DNA of 64,000 bases from contig NC_039358.1 in assembly GCF_003573695.1 (NCBI RefSeq), positions 153,564,920 to 153,628,919 of the forward strand, given 5' to 3'. The notes beneath the pieces were generated by a model. It was not told the DNA's origin. It searched no databases and saw only the letters and a list, made by a program, of their open reading frames with translations. Shown here piece after piece: positions 44,600 to 56,706 of the stretch. The stretch's first letter is position 1; every line of letters begins with the position of its first letter. The DNA comes from Papaver somniferum (lineage: Eukaryota; Streptophyta; Magnoliopsida; Ranunculales; Papaveraceae). Both the position numbers and the translations under genes were made by a program.

Positions 44600-45605
44600 G
44601 GTGTTGGGAGCACGGACACACGACCGACCGACCGTGTCATGGTCAATCCCACGCCAGTTTTATATTTTTAATGCATTTTTATTATTTTCTATGATTTGAT
44701 GAAAATCCTCTCATTTTATCAAATCTCCTTCATCTCGAGGAAACTCCTCGGTTTCATGGTACTTCCATAAATCCATAAAAAATAATATAAAATTAAGGAA
44801 AGGAGTGTGGGGCGTGACCATTGGCCAACCGTCCAAGCCTTGGTCCCAACCGGCCCCACACCCACGGTTCCTTATTATTTTATTATTATTATTATTATTT
44901 CTCTAATTTCATGAAAAAACTCCTTGAGTTCATGGTATTTTTGCACAAATCATCAAATAATAATAAAATAATATAAATTATGAAAACTTATGGGATCGGG
45001 CCTTGGCCGGCCGGCCATGCCCTAGCCGGTCCCACACGCCCCTTTGTTTTATTATTTTATTATTAGTTTTCCTTGAATTCATCAAATTCCTTGATTTCAT
45101 GTTATTTCTCTCAAATTAGGAAAAATTCCCTCAAATCATCAAAAATACCTAAAACAATATTAAAAAAATTATGAAAACTCGTGGGACCGGGCCCAAGCCG
45201 GCCGGCCATGCCTCCACGGTCCCACACACCCTTTGTTTTTATTATTTTAATATTTTTTGCTTCCCTGAACTCATGAAAACTCCTTCAGTTCATGGAAACT
45301 CCCTAAATTCATCAAATTTCTCAAAATTCATGAATTTTTCATAAAATTATTATAAAATTAGGGAAACTCGTGGGACAGGGACCTAGCCGGCCGGCCATGC
45401 CTTCCACGGTCCCACAAGCCCTTGTTTTATTATTTTAATATTTTTTGCTTCCTTGAACTCATGAAAACTCCTTCAATTCATGGAAACTCCCAAAATTCAT
45501 CAAATTCCTCAAAATTCATGAATTTTTCATAAAATCATCAAATTTTTCAATTCATGGAAACGACCGGACGACCATGCCTTGACCATAGCGGTCCCACATC
45601 TCCTC
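44600..45605 (+). repeat. Six GC-rich palindromic islands in the C 5' LTR
   Basis: Islands near 44610, 44807, 44993, 45181, 45369 and 45560, about 190 bp apart. Several open GTGGGACCGGG and close CGGTCCCAC around GCCGGCCGGCCATGCC. They lie between AT-rich segments that resemble one another, so the whole zone is an old tandem repeat. Confidence 0.78.
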
Positions 45606-46879
45606 ATTCCTTATTTTATAATTATTTTTCATCATCTCATGGTGTTTTCCTCAGTTTCGTCGAAACCCTAATTTTGGCATATTTTCTCGAATGGATGCTC
45701 AATTGCACGCCAGAAAATATCAAAATTCTCAGGACTAAGACGCGGACGCCTTGGGGACATGAGCACACTATCTTGACCGACGAAGATTGACTCTTTGGCT
45801 CACGGAAGCCAGTCCCATCAATTTTCACAGTTTTGACCTAATTTGCACAATTGCTCGTATTAGGTCCAAAACTCTCCCAAACACTTTGGATTTTCATGAA
45901 GTGATCGTCAGGCGGTCACGGGACAACCCAGGGCCAGTTTCATGACTCCATGGTTGGTCCCTCGCCTCGTCATAGTTAATTAGGTTTTCTCACCTAAGGC
46001 TCAGACGAGTATTTTCGAATAAATGATTAAGCCAGCATTTAATCATTCTTTCACAAACAAATCGTCAACTCTTCAGGAGTTCTTCGTATTTGCTCACATG
46101 AGCATATGGACACTACATGGTTGATCCACGGTCCCATGTAGTCGCTCCCTCCTTCGTCCCATGGTTGAAATTCTAACGAACCATGAATTGATCATCAATT
46201 GATCGAATTAGGGTTTCTGAATCCAAGGATTATCATTCCAGATTCTAACCTTAATAATTTTATGACGACTTCATGGTCATTAATTTTATTAATTATGCTC
46301 GGTTCAACGACCAATATTCTAATTAGTATTTTTGGTATGCTGCCAATAATCCATCAGACGAGCAACACATGCTCAGACGATCAAATATTCAACAATTCAT
46401 CACATGAGCAACACTTGCTTAGATGAGGAATATTTGCTCAATATTGGTTCAACAATCAATATTCAACGATCCATCGAATGAGCAATACTTGCTCACTTCA
46501 TCGTAAGAACTGTCTCATGACATGTTCAATTCATGAGTTTCAGAACATCACGTTCAACTCAACAATTACATGGACTCATCGTCCCATCAAACCACGAAGT
46601 CATCAATTGACTAACAAACCACGAGACGTCAATCGTGTCACTTGGGGGGATATCACTTAGGGTTTTTGGTCTAGCGGTCTACGGCACGTGTGTTCAAATA
46701 CACGATGGAATGTGAAAAAGTCGTGCAATCAGTTGAAGGAATTCACGAGGTAGTGGGTGGAAAATCGACCAAGTTTCCACATGTTGAGCAACTGGTTTCA
46801 AACACGATCTCCACCTCCCCACTCCTTGATTCCATCAACTGTCACACTTCATGGAATCATGGTATCTACAATTCCAGCA

Positions 46880-46888
46880 ATATAAATA
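46880..46888 (+). promoter_or_regulatory. Probable LTR TATA box of C
   Basis: ATATAAATA, conserved in A, B and the C 3' LTR at the same place. Confidence 0.6.
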
Positions 46889-47309
46889 AGTCTCTGAATC
46901 ATGATTGAATCATCATCAGTATCATCAATATGACGTCAAAATGACAACACGAGATCATCAACTCATCGATTGAGCAACTACTCTCAATTGAGCAATTTCA
47001 ATCACTCAGAGCTTATCGTATTCAGAATTCACACATCAACAATCTTTGATTACCATTGATTCCACACATTTCTCAGCTTCCCTCCTACAGATCAACCCAT
47101 CCTCTCTTGTGCCGAATTTACTCTGGAACGGTCATTGTCTTGATTTAGGCCGGAGTACTATAGATTGATCTCTCGAATCTAAAGCACCCCCTTTGCAGCG
47201 GTGCATCTGTGTGAGGTTTAATATTTCGCTCGGTTCGAGGAGTCTCTTCCGTACGGTCGTCTCCTCAATTCCTTAAAAACCAGCAAATCGTTTTTCTCCA
47301 TCTACAGAT

Positions 47310-47326
47310 TGGCGACCACAGTGGGA
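47310..47326 (+). other. Primer binding site of C
   Basis: TGGCGACCACAGTGGGA, 3 nt after the LTR; the same in A, B and D. Confidence 0.82.
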
Positions 47327-47363
47327 GATCATTCTCTCGGTTGCAATCTCACAATTTCACAAG

Positions 47364-49100
47364 ATGGTTGATCTCAGGTCAGGTTCAGTTACGAATCCTA
47401 ACACAAACCGTGCTAACACTAGCAACAACAACAATCGAAATATCCCGGAGACAATTCCGACCTCCAACATTGATGGTGGTGACACTACTCCTCCTCACGC
47501 CGAAGGTCATCCACTGTCCGGACGACACCCTGAAGAAGTCAGAGGAGATCCACCACCTACCATTGCTGATCTTATCAAAGCGCATGAGACTCTTGCAAAG
47601 AACCAGATTGACATGGCTGCTACACAGAAGGAGCTGTGTAATTATCTCAAAACTCTTACTGACAAGATGTCAGAGAAGACTCAAGAGAAGGGAAAAGAGA
47701 AGGAGAAATCCTCGGACGACGGTCCTGAAGTAATTACAATCCATACAGTAGAAGACGACGAAGTCCACAAAACTGCTGCAGACAACTCATCAGCGAAGTG
47801 ATCACCGAATTTCATCACTCGCGAGGATCTGGAGCACCTCTTAGAGAACCATGGAAAAGGCAAGACATCGCATGACCATCGTCATCAACCTCCTTATCCT
47901 TCCTCTACGCAGAGGATTCCACTCCCCAAATGTTACGTTTCTCCAACTTTCACATTGTATGATGGAACTGGCAATGCTCGGGAACATGTCTCTCGTTTTA
48001 TCGAAGCCTTGGGAGAACATGAACATAATCATGTCGTCCGTCTCAAGGAATTCTCAAAATCTCTGAAAGGAAGGGTATACACCTGGTATAACAGCATCAT
48101 ACCAGGGACTATCAACATTTGGGGAGAAATGGTTAACGCATTTTACAGGAAATACTTCTTCGTGTCAGAACAAGTCACCCTCTCCGACCTTGGAAGAATG
48201 TTTCAGAGGGTCAGTGAAAATCCCAATGATTATGTGAAAAGGTTCAGAGTCCAAGCCCTGGATTGTCATGACCCAAACGTCACGGAGAAACAACTGGTGG
48301 ACTTGTGCATCAAAGGCATGCTCCCGGTCTACATGGCCTTGCTAGAAAACCTTCGATTCCAGACTTTATAAGAGCTTCACGAAGCTGCGAAGAGGTCGGA
48401 AACCACTGTACTCGCTCTTTTGGAAAGAGCAAAGTCTACAAAGACTGAAGATTCAAAAGACACTCGAGGAAGCAGGCGTCTGATCAACAAGCAGTATAAC
48501 CTGCAACCTTCAAAAAATGCTGTCGCAGAAGGGAGTAAGCGAAAAGCAGAACCACAACACAAGTATACTTCCTCCACCCCTTCAAAGACACACAAGAAGG
48601 AGAATTCGAAAATCCCTCCTCAGCATACGGAAGATCCAGAAGCACCTGATTTTCCCTGTTCAATGGAAGAAGTTAATGAACTACTCGATGCCTGTATTCA
48701 AGACGGCGAAATAAAATTGCCTTATGTCAAGAAGGAACCAACTGAAGAGGCCATGGAAAATCCTCGGTATTGTCGCTTCCATAGATACGTCAGCCATCCC
48801 ACGAGTGATTGCAAAATTTTGAAGCGCATATTCAAAGAAAAGGTCGAAACGGGAGAGCTCAACCTGGGGACTGAGGGGGTGCACAAAAACCCCCTCCCAG
48901 TCAGAACTTTTACCATCTCCGAACCTCCTGTCAAGGAAACGGTCCAATCTCTGATCGAACATGTCTGCGAGCTGTTGTATCTTTCGAAAGATCAAAGGAA
49001 AGACATGTTTGCTGCACTGAACCACATCGTGTCCGGAAGACGTCCGCTGATCCAAGAGACTATCACCGGACCTTCAGCCACTGACACAGAAAATGTATGA
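47364..49100 (+). pseudogene. Gag of element C, with two in-frame stops
   Basis: One frame from ATG 47364 (MVDLRSGSVTNPN) to 49100. It is interrupted only by TGA at 47799-47801 and TAA at 48369-48371, about 578 codons in all. Order: Asn/Thr-rich leader; FGR/SGRHPEEVR block; Lys/Glu linker; FITREDLEHLLENHGK; Retrotrans_gag core (RVYTWYNSIIPGTINIWGEM, NAFYRKYFFVSEQV); basic linker; Tat-type box RYCRFHRYVSHPTSDC near 48765-48812; and a tail with LLYLSKDQRKDMFAALNHI. It is the longest gag here and shows the full family length. The protease frame overlaps its last 8 nt. Confidence 0.88.
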
Positions 49101-50097
49101 TTGGGGACTGCTCACCACAGTACACATTAAAGAAAATGAGTTCAAGAGGGCGTTCATCGATGTTGGTATTGACGTAAACATCATCCCTTTGAAAACTATC
49201 AGAGCTGCTGGTATTACTCGACGGGAAGCCACCCATGCTCCCATAGAAATCAGGGATCACGAAGGAATCTCCAGAAACACATACAACTTCATCACTCTCA
49301 AAGTTACGGAAAGATCGATCTGCACTGAGGCTAAGTTTTTCATAATCCGGGAAGACCCTGGATACGACATGGTCCTTGGGAGAACTTGGATTCATGCTGA
49401 AAGGACAACGATGCCTTCAACACTTCCTGTCATCGACGAGGATTCCGAGTCGGAAGACGAAGCAGAGGACGCACCACCATTTGAGCATCTGGAAGAATTA
49501 AAAACTCTGATGGGACTTACACAGGAGCTTGGAGATAATCCACACACCTTTGTCATAAGGTTTCGAGCTCAGGAAAGTCTTATTCCTCCTCTTGATCCAA
49601 TATTACCAATGTTCAAATACGCTACTATGGTCCAAGGACTTCTCCCCATGAATAATTTAACAGTCATCAAAAGATACGAGTGGGTAACTTCACCTCAGCA
49701 ATATTACACTCAATGGTTGGGTTCAGAACTTCTTCAACTCGGTCACTCCATCGAGAGATTTATTGCTGAAGACTTGGCTAAGCATGATCAACACTATGCT
49801 GGATGCTCTCTTCCGCGCGAGTGTCCATACGGGACACAATCGAGGAATTCCATCAAACAGGGAATTCCGAATCAGCGGAAGATATTCAAGGCACGATCGA
49901 CTAAGCCTAACAAGTTTCATGAAGGAGACCTGGTTCTCAAAGAAGTTCAGCGCGGTCTTCATTCTAAGAGGAACTCCAATTGGGAAGGACCATTCATGGT
50001 CGCTGAGTCCGTAGCCGGAGGATACTACAAATTGACCAACACAGATGGCAGAACCCTACCAGTAATTCACGAAAATTGGCTCAAGGCGTTTATCTGA
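49093..50097 (+). CDS. Retropepsin-like domain joined to an integrase C-terminal tail (element C)
   Basis: An open 334-codon frame overlapping the gag end by 8 nt in another frame. Residues about 3-106 are retropepsin-like: YDWGLLTTVHI, IDVGIDVNIIP (residues 22-32, Asp-Val-Gly at the catalytic place) and GYDMVLGRTWIH (VLGR at 94-97). An acidic linker follows. Residues about 110-260 are unrecognised but shared with A and D at the start. Residues about 268-334 match the Gypsy integrase C terminus: FHEGDLVLKEV, NWEGPFMVAESVAGGYYKL and HENWLKAFI. RT, RNase H and the integrase core are missing between them, so no enzyme needed for copying is present. Confidence 0.75.
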   Translation: MYDWGLLTTVHIKENEFKRAFIDVGIDVNIIPLKTIRAAGITRREATHAPIEIRDHEGISRNTYNFITLKVTERSICTEAKFFIIREDPGYDMVLGRTWIHAERTTMPSTLPVIDEDSESEDEAEDAPPFEHLEELKTLMGLTQELGDNPHTFVIRFRAQESLIPPLDPILPMFKYATMVQGLLPMNNLTVIKRYEWVTSPQQYYTQWLGSELLQLGHSIERFIAEDLAKHDQHYAGCSLPRECPYGTQSRNSIKQGIPNQRKIFKARSTKPNKFHEGDLVLKEVQRGLHSKRNSNWEGPFMVAESVAGGYYKLTNTDGRTLPVIHENWLKAFI

Positions 50098-50366
50098 AAT
50101 TATTGGATATTTAAGGTATTGGGCGTTTGAAGCACTCATGGCGTTGGGATTTAACATTTAGGATTTTCTTTCATTTGTATTTCAATTCCTCCAAAACATT
50201 TGCAATACTTGCAATCAGTATTTGAATTCAGCAATTTATCAAAATTCAGTTCGTATTTCGTAAAAGAAAATCTCTCTCAAATCTACAAGAAAATCCTTAA
50301 CCATCAGTCAATCCAAAACCATATAAATACCAAAACCCAAGTATAAACCTCACATCTCTCAGAAGT
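50098..50366. other. Gap between convergent ORFs in C
   Basis: About 270 bp between the plus-strand pol tail and the minus-strand PMD stop. No ORF seen; it presumably holds the 3' ends of both transcripts. Confidence 0.5.
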
Positions 50367-53300
50367 TCAGAAGTTTAAGAGATCAGCAAGAAAAGGCTTT
50401 CGCTCATTAGCATCCTTCAAGATTTGAAAAGCCGCCCTCTCCTTGTTCAACTCCTCGGTCAGCTTGTCAATCTTGTCCTCCTTATCCTTCAAAACATCGT
50501 TTGGAAAGGGTACGTTCTTCTCACATGAATCCTTGATAACGATTATTTGCTTACGAAGCCATCTCACGTTGAGGCCAAGTCTTTCTGAATTCTCCAAGTT
50601 AAACTCCCAATCAAAGAGTATATCTGGAGTCACGGTATTCCTGGGTCTCGTATGCATATCACCCACGACACGCAAGATAACGCCTACTTGCATGGTTAAA
50701 GCATAAGTAAGCCCAGGGTTCCTGACAACGATCATGTGGGCGAACTTCTTCCATATCGTCTCGTACAAGTGTGCATATTCAATGGGAATGCTGAATCCAC
50801 CGACCAGTTCATGATACGATAGTAAAGTGTTAAAGGGAGGATCGAAAGCAACCCCTGCAGTTGTATATTCATACACTATTATACGGTTCTCAATCACTGG
50901 AGCGGATTATCACCGAGGCAACAACCATCTGGTTTTCCATAACATCAGAAGTGACCTTCTCATGGCATCGAAGTGCAGGGATAACCGTCTCTTCATCAAT
51001 AACTTCGGAAGGGTTAGAGTTATCATCATTGGTTCCAGTATCCTCAACTTCGGTATTTAGCACCTAATACGAAGATTACATGAGGTTAGAGTCACGAAGC
51101 CAAAGGAGATTATGAAACACAGTAACCCGCAAGGCAAAATCATCAAAGTTCATCATACTACATTCAAGACACGAGCGAATAGCATGAAAGTCATGATAAC
51201 ACGTTTTACGATGAGTCCGTCTGAAGAAACTGAACTCTGCCATGTACTAAGATACGTACTGGGGGAAATCTACAAGGAATCTAAGGATGGGTCATATGCC
51301 ATTCTCTTTGTATGGATGTCCTATATGACGTGTCAATATTTCATAATAATCCGATGAACGAGCGGGTAGATGTGGCCAAAATATCAAGTGATGCGCAATC
51401 TGAAAAAGTTCTGAAAGTCTCCTGGAAGTTTACTATTTCGCCTTTTTAAAGCTCTGAACGTGCTCAAAACTTAAAAAGCTTCTGTGAAAAAGCTTGGAAA
51501 TTTTCCGGGCTTGACTTTGCACATGCAGATTATCAAAATCCGACTCCGGACGAAGATTCTACAGCGTTTTTACTAAAAGCTGGGTTCTAAATTTTCTGAC
51601 GACGAAGTTCGATTAAGTTTTCATATATTCACATGGGTTCTCATTCATTCATTCATTCACAAGTCAATATCTTTATACTTCTATGAAGAATATACAGGAT
51701 ATATACTTACTTGAGGAGTCTCCAAAGTGTCCAAGCGGTTGGAATAGTCCACATCAACGACAAGAGAAACATCACTCCCATCCGGTTCCGAATCTTGGGA
51801 ATTACCTCCGTTCCCCTTCCCAGAGGATGATTGAGTTCCAGAATTCTCCATCTCCATGATGACATCCTCCTGTACACGTCCTTTACAATCAATATTTTCA
51901 TCCATGAAGCACCACATTTGAACATGTGAAGAAATACTTACAGTTTCTTCGTCACTCAAATCAGCGATTGCTTGTTCAGTAGCAGAAAATTGAAGACCTT
52001 CAAGACTCGATGGAGTAAAATTCTGCAACAAAATTAACAACATTGGCTTCATGATCCTAATGTTAATAGCAATGGAAGTCATGGTGAGAAATATTGGGAA
52101 CTCACCAAAGCACCAACTGGGGACTTTACGGTATTAGGTAACAGCTTATAACCTTTATGCATGCCTTCTCCGCCATGAATAACCGCCTCAGTCTCTGAGA
52201 AATCTACACCGATTCGAGGTCGTATATTACGACCGTCCTGTGGTGAAATCCAGTAATATAATCAGAATACAGTTCTTATAATTTCGTGAAGATTATATGA
52301 AGAAACATACCTGAGAGCATCCTGGAGACGACTTTCGTTTATCACCAGAAAGATACTTCAATCTCGGTCGACTGTAAATCATCTCAGCCGAAGGAAGATC
52401 CTTGAATGGAGGTCTGGGAAATCTTACAAAACCACGCAAACGCCCAAGTTGCTGGTCCCAGAATTCTACATAACCTGGGGTTACATAGGCGAATCTATCA
52501 GAACCAGGAAACCAGTAGCTACTCCCTTCCACGTGAGTATGATCCAAATGAGTCCCGAGTCGCTCAACTGATGGCTTCCTTCTCCGTATGGTTGGAACAC
52601 ACTGATCCATACCCATTTGTCAAGCTGCTCTATCAATATGGTACTCCTCCACTGAAAGCTCTCCAAACGTGACTGATAGCAAATGACCAGGAGTGCAACT
52701 CAACATGAAAGATCTTTCGCCATCGCTCAGATGCGCACCAGACGTCAAACTCGTTCCTTCTACAGTATTGAAAGTCATCAGCTGAGAAACACAATCAGGG
52801 ACTGACACCCACGGGTGAAAATTGAACTCAGATTCTTCATCTAACACATCAATAAAACGTATTTTAGAACGAGGCTGCTTGGTGGACCAACACATGATCC
52901 TAGCATTATATTTCTCAGGGAAAGTATGGCGCGCATCAGTATTCGGTCCTTGCAGAACATTACGTGGATTAGGTGTATAATTCTTAAAATGCTCCCACAT
53001 CAAAGCTTGAAGAAACATCGTGTTGGCATAACACTCAATCTTCATAGAGCCGTTCGACACACTGGAGTCTATAATCAAGGAGTCCAGGTTGTAATACAAG
53101 GAGCCTAAGAATAAACTACCTATCGGAAGTTGCTCACCTTGAGCCATCTTAATAGCAAAGGGAATCACAAAAGGCTTCAACAAGTTTCCACTGTCTTCAA
53201 AAACGTCTCTGGACAACCATAAACATAAGAAAGTAGCAATGGGTAACATACCGTCGATGGGTTTATCAGAAACCTCGCCTTTGGGCCACCAGTGTGTCAA

Positions 53301-53995
53301 CCAGGAAGCATAGTATCCTTTACTACCAGCCTTATTCACTTTCTCCATTGCAGCTGTCAAGACATGAGAAACGGCGGTCTCCTCATCTGAAAGATCCCCA
53401 GGAAGATTGCCCATGATCGGGAGATGCATCAGAGCCGCCACGTCTTCCAAGGTAATGGTAAACTCTCCCCATCTACATATGAAAGTGTGAGTGGGAATGC
53501 ACCAGCGAGCAAACAGAGCCACAATACCACTTGCGTCATGATAAATGAACAACTCTCCAGAAGCTTGAATAGCTCTCGTCACCTGCGCCTGGTCGAGCAT
53601 AGTCCTCACATGAGGAAAACCCAACATATGCCTCGCCCAGCCGGCAAATTTCTCCAAAGGTCGTCGAGAAATCTTAAATTCTATGATTGATGAGGCGAAG
53701 ACCCCTCGTTCAAGAAAAAATCGAATCACTGTCTTAGGAGTCACCAACTTCTTCTGAGTAACTTATCAAAAGACGGTACACTGGGGATTTCAAATGTTTC
53801 TCAGCTCCTGGGATATCTTTTTCAAAGAATGCATCATCTATGTTCGTGACATTCTTAATCCCAGGGATTTCGTCTTCGTCTCCCCCAATGGAAGTTTCAT
53901 CCATGCATGTCTCATCTCTGGAAATACCATCATCAACGCACATCTCTTCCCTCGAGGCGTCGTCAGCTTGGGAATTGGACATCTTTCCTAAGTAG
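50367..53995 (-). pseudogene. Plant mobile domain (PMD) gene carried antisense in element C
   Basis: The likely start is ATG 53982 (MSNSQADDASREEMCVDDG), 13 nt after an acceptor. The PMD is clear: WARHMLGFPHVRTMLDQAQV, THTFICRWGEFTITLEDVAA, LMHLPIMGN, LTHWWPKGEV, and MGMDQCVP at its end. Introns with canonical ends are inferred at 52238-52310, 52023-52105, 51871-51941 and 51064-51710. The last exon (51063-50367) holds ENRIIVYEY, GGFSIPIEYAHLYE, DILFDWEFNLENSERLGLN and a coiled-coil tail. Breaks: a frameshift near 53740, an in-frame TGA at 52622-52620, and a frame break near 50900. PMD proteins (MAIN/MAIL1) act in plant gene and transposon silencing; PMD copies in transposons are known. Whether this copy acts on its carrier is unknown. 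Confidence 0.82.
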
Positions 53996-54977
53996 CTGAA
54001 AAGGTTCACACTACATTCTACTTCAGTATGTCGTCCAGATATAAATCAAGGAAATACAAGAAAAACCTGGTAACTCTTAACTCTTACCTTTTATACTTCC
54101 ACTAACAATGGTGATCGTAATACTAGAGTTAACACCTCAAAATCGTTCGTCTCTTCGAAAACTACAAAAAACGAACGAAACTTTGTTAATTTCCAAAACT
54201 GATTTTTCATAAAATCACGGACACAATTTTCATAATGTGAACATTCACACAACTTACCTATGAAGTTCACAACAATAAAATATTTCATCATAAATATACT
54301 GTCTATCTTCGAAGGTTCCTCAAAACCCACGTTTCTGGTTTTTCGAAAAGCAGCAATTAATGCAACTTGCATACATAAACTCTCAAGGATTTTATTTAAT
54401 GAAAACAAACTCATGAAAATAAAATATATCATCATATTTTGCACAATATATGTCACGGCTGCATATACATATATAAAAATAAATAAATATTTATTCCTTC
54501 GTATCGTCGTTATTTGTCTTTAAAACGAAGGTTTATTTCAAAAAATATTGTGAAAGCTCACATATCATACATATGATAAAGTTTTGTATTTACATGAAAG
54601 CCCATAAGCAAAATTTTATCACTGGACACAAGTTCATCATACATATTTTCCTTCGTGTCATCATTATATGTCTTTAAAACGAAGGATTTATCCAATTTCA
54701 TGAAAATTCACTTCTTTTATGATGAAACCTTGGTATACATGAAAGCTCATACACTAAGTTTTATCACTGGACCTAGGTTCATATTAAAAAAAAAATCTCT
54801 CCTAAATCAGGGATTATAATTAGTTTTCAAAACTAACGATCGAACGAACATACGTTTTCAAAAACGAGGGTTTTTTCATAAAACTCACACTAATATACAC
54901 ACGTGTATATAACTTCATCATGATAAAAGCATGAACAACTCATGAGGATCATAAACATCAGCAAAAAAAAAACGTAC
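53996..54977 (-). other. First intron of the PMD gene in C
   Basis: Minus strand: donor GTACGTT at 54977, acceptor CCTTTTCAG at 53996. AT-rich, about 980 bp, between the non-coding exon and the start exon. The ORF at 54091-54456 lies inside and is not supported. Confidence 0.6.
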
Positions 54978-55070
54978 CTGGGAGCGCCGGCCGGAAATTG
55001 GCCGACAACGACGGCGGGAATCTTCTCCTGCTGGCGTGAAGATGAAGAGTTGATCAAGAGCTGGTCGTGA
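54978..55070 (-). other. Non-coding first exon of the PMD gene in C
   Basis: A GC-rich segment without ATG on the minus strand, ending CGGCGCTCCCAG before GTACGT. The start is set roughly, 25-30 bp after the TATA box. Confidence 0.5.
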
Positions 55071-55092
55071 GTAAAAAAAAAAGGGATTAATA

Positions 55093-55103
55093 CCTTTTAT
55101 ATC
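55093..55103 (-). promoter_or_regulatory. Probable TATA box of the antisense PMD gene
   Basis: GATATAAAAGG on the minus strand, about 30 bp before the proposed first exon and about 300 bp before the 3' LTR. Confidence 0.5.
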
Positions 55104-55404
55104 AATTTTATTTCCAAAACCTAATTTTCTAAAGATTTCCTTATAGGGCCCGACCCGCGAATCCTAACCGACCACGGACTTGTCATCTAAAGCAGCGGTT
55201 CAACACCAATTTATGCTCATCAAACGATGCTCCAATCACGACATTGAAGCCTTCATCAAGTCCTGGTTTGCTCATGCTCTCTAAATCCGGTAACATCTCA
55301 ACTTACGACTAAGTTCAATTACTGGTGTTATTATTTATGGCAGGAAAATCACCATTTAATGCTGACTGAGGAACACAGCCTTCCTCAGTAAGTAGGGGAC
55401 TTAA
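55104..55404 (+). other. PMD upstream region and polypurine tract of C
   Basis: About 285 bp without an ORF, then AAGTAGGGGACTTAA (55390-55404) directly before the 3' LTR. The PMD promoter must lie here or in the LTR. Confidence 0.65.
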
Positions 55405-56672
55405 TGTAGATGGTGGATTTTCGAAAAAGGCTAAAATCGTAAACTCATAATTATACGAAGCTCTGATTCAACAATCGGACGCGAGTATTGAGACACGGCT
55501 CTCTCATCGAATTCTCAACGGAGAGTACTTTCTCTCAGAGTACATGTAGATATGTAGTCTCACGACTGGACAACGGCATATCTCATGAATACTGAATACT
55601 TCCAGTGATTATTTCTATATAGCATCACGAGATGGACGGTTCCTAGACAGATTGCTCTGCTAGTATAGAGCGATAACATCTTCAGGAACAAATAACGAGT
55701 TTACCATGACTATATAAAGGATATGACTTACCGACAAGCTCATATCGGGATAATTAACGCTCCTAGATATCTTGCTCTGCTAGTATAGAGCCACAAAGTT
55801 AATTATTCCTAATTAAGATTGATTCTGCTGTGACATTCACTACTGAATTCCCGGAATAATCTATTATTGCTCCTATTCCATGGTCGAATCCACAACTGGT
55901 CCCATGGAACGACGATAAAAATTGTTCTGATTATATGATCGAATCCACAGCTTGATCTCATTGAATAGCAATAACTATATTATCTCATTACTCCGATTTC
56001 ATGATCGAATCCACAACTGGTCTCATAAATGGTAATAGATAAACCTTAATTACTCTGATTCTATGGTCGAATCTACGATCCCATGGAATGGTAATGCTCA
56101 CTTTATTATTCTGAATTCGTAGTCGAATCCTCAGCTGATCCTATGAATTAATAATAAACATCTTATTACTCAGTTTTGTGAATTATTCTCCACTGAATTC
56201 CACAATTAGTAATAAATAATCAACAACCGGGCGTCTGAGCTACCTCTAAGTAAGCCCTGATTCGAATGGTGAAGGTGTATTCAACGATGATACACTAACA
56301 GTCACCGCACGAACGAGTATTTCAAAAAAACAACAAAACGATGAACCTATGCAAAATAGAGAAGAAAATAATAAATAATAAAAAATATTGACCAGGGTGT
56401 TGGGAGCACGGACACACGACCGACCAACCATGTCGTGGTCAATCCCACGCCAGTTTTATATTTTTAATGCATTTTTATTATTTTCTATGATTTGATGAAA
56501 ATCCTCTCATTTTATCAAATCTCCTTCGTCTCGAGGAAACTCCTCGGTTTCATGGTACTTCCATAAATCCATAAAAATAATATAAAATTAAGGAAAGGAG
56601 TGTGGGGCGTGACCATTGGCCAACCGGGCATGCCTTGGTCCCAACCGACCCCGCACCCACGGTTTCTTATTA

Positions 56673-56706
<34 letters not shown>

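Larger units (their letters stand above)
43609..47306 (+). repeat. 5' LTR of C
   Basis: It is 3698 bp, TGTAGATGGTAGATT to CTCCATCTACA. No gene. It carries tandem hairpins, GC islands, GAGCAA-type repeats (46360-46500) and a TATA box. An ATT microsatellite near 44878-44900 is shorter than in the 3' LTR. Confidence 0.92.

Noticed and set aside
46199..46908. ORFs of 60-75 codons, repeated at 58029-58738
   Set aside because: They are LTR sequence of C; the 153-codon fusion in the 3' LTR is broken in the 5' LTR.
54091..54523. 121- and 87-codon ORFs
   Set aside because: They fall within the inferred first intron of the PMD gene in C and are AT-rich with no domain.
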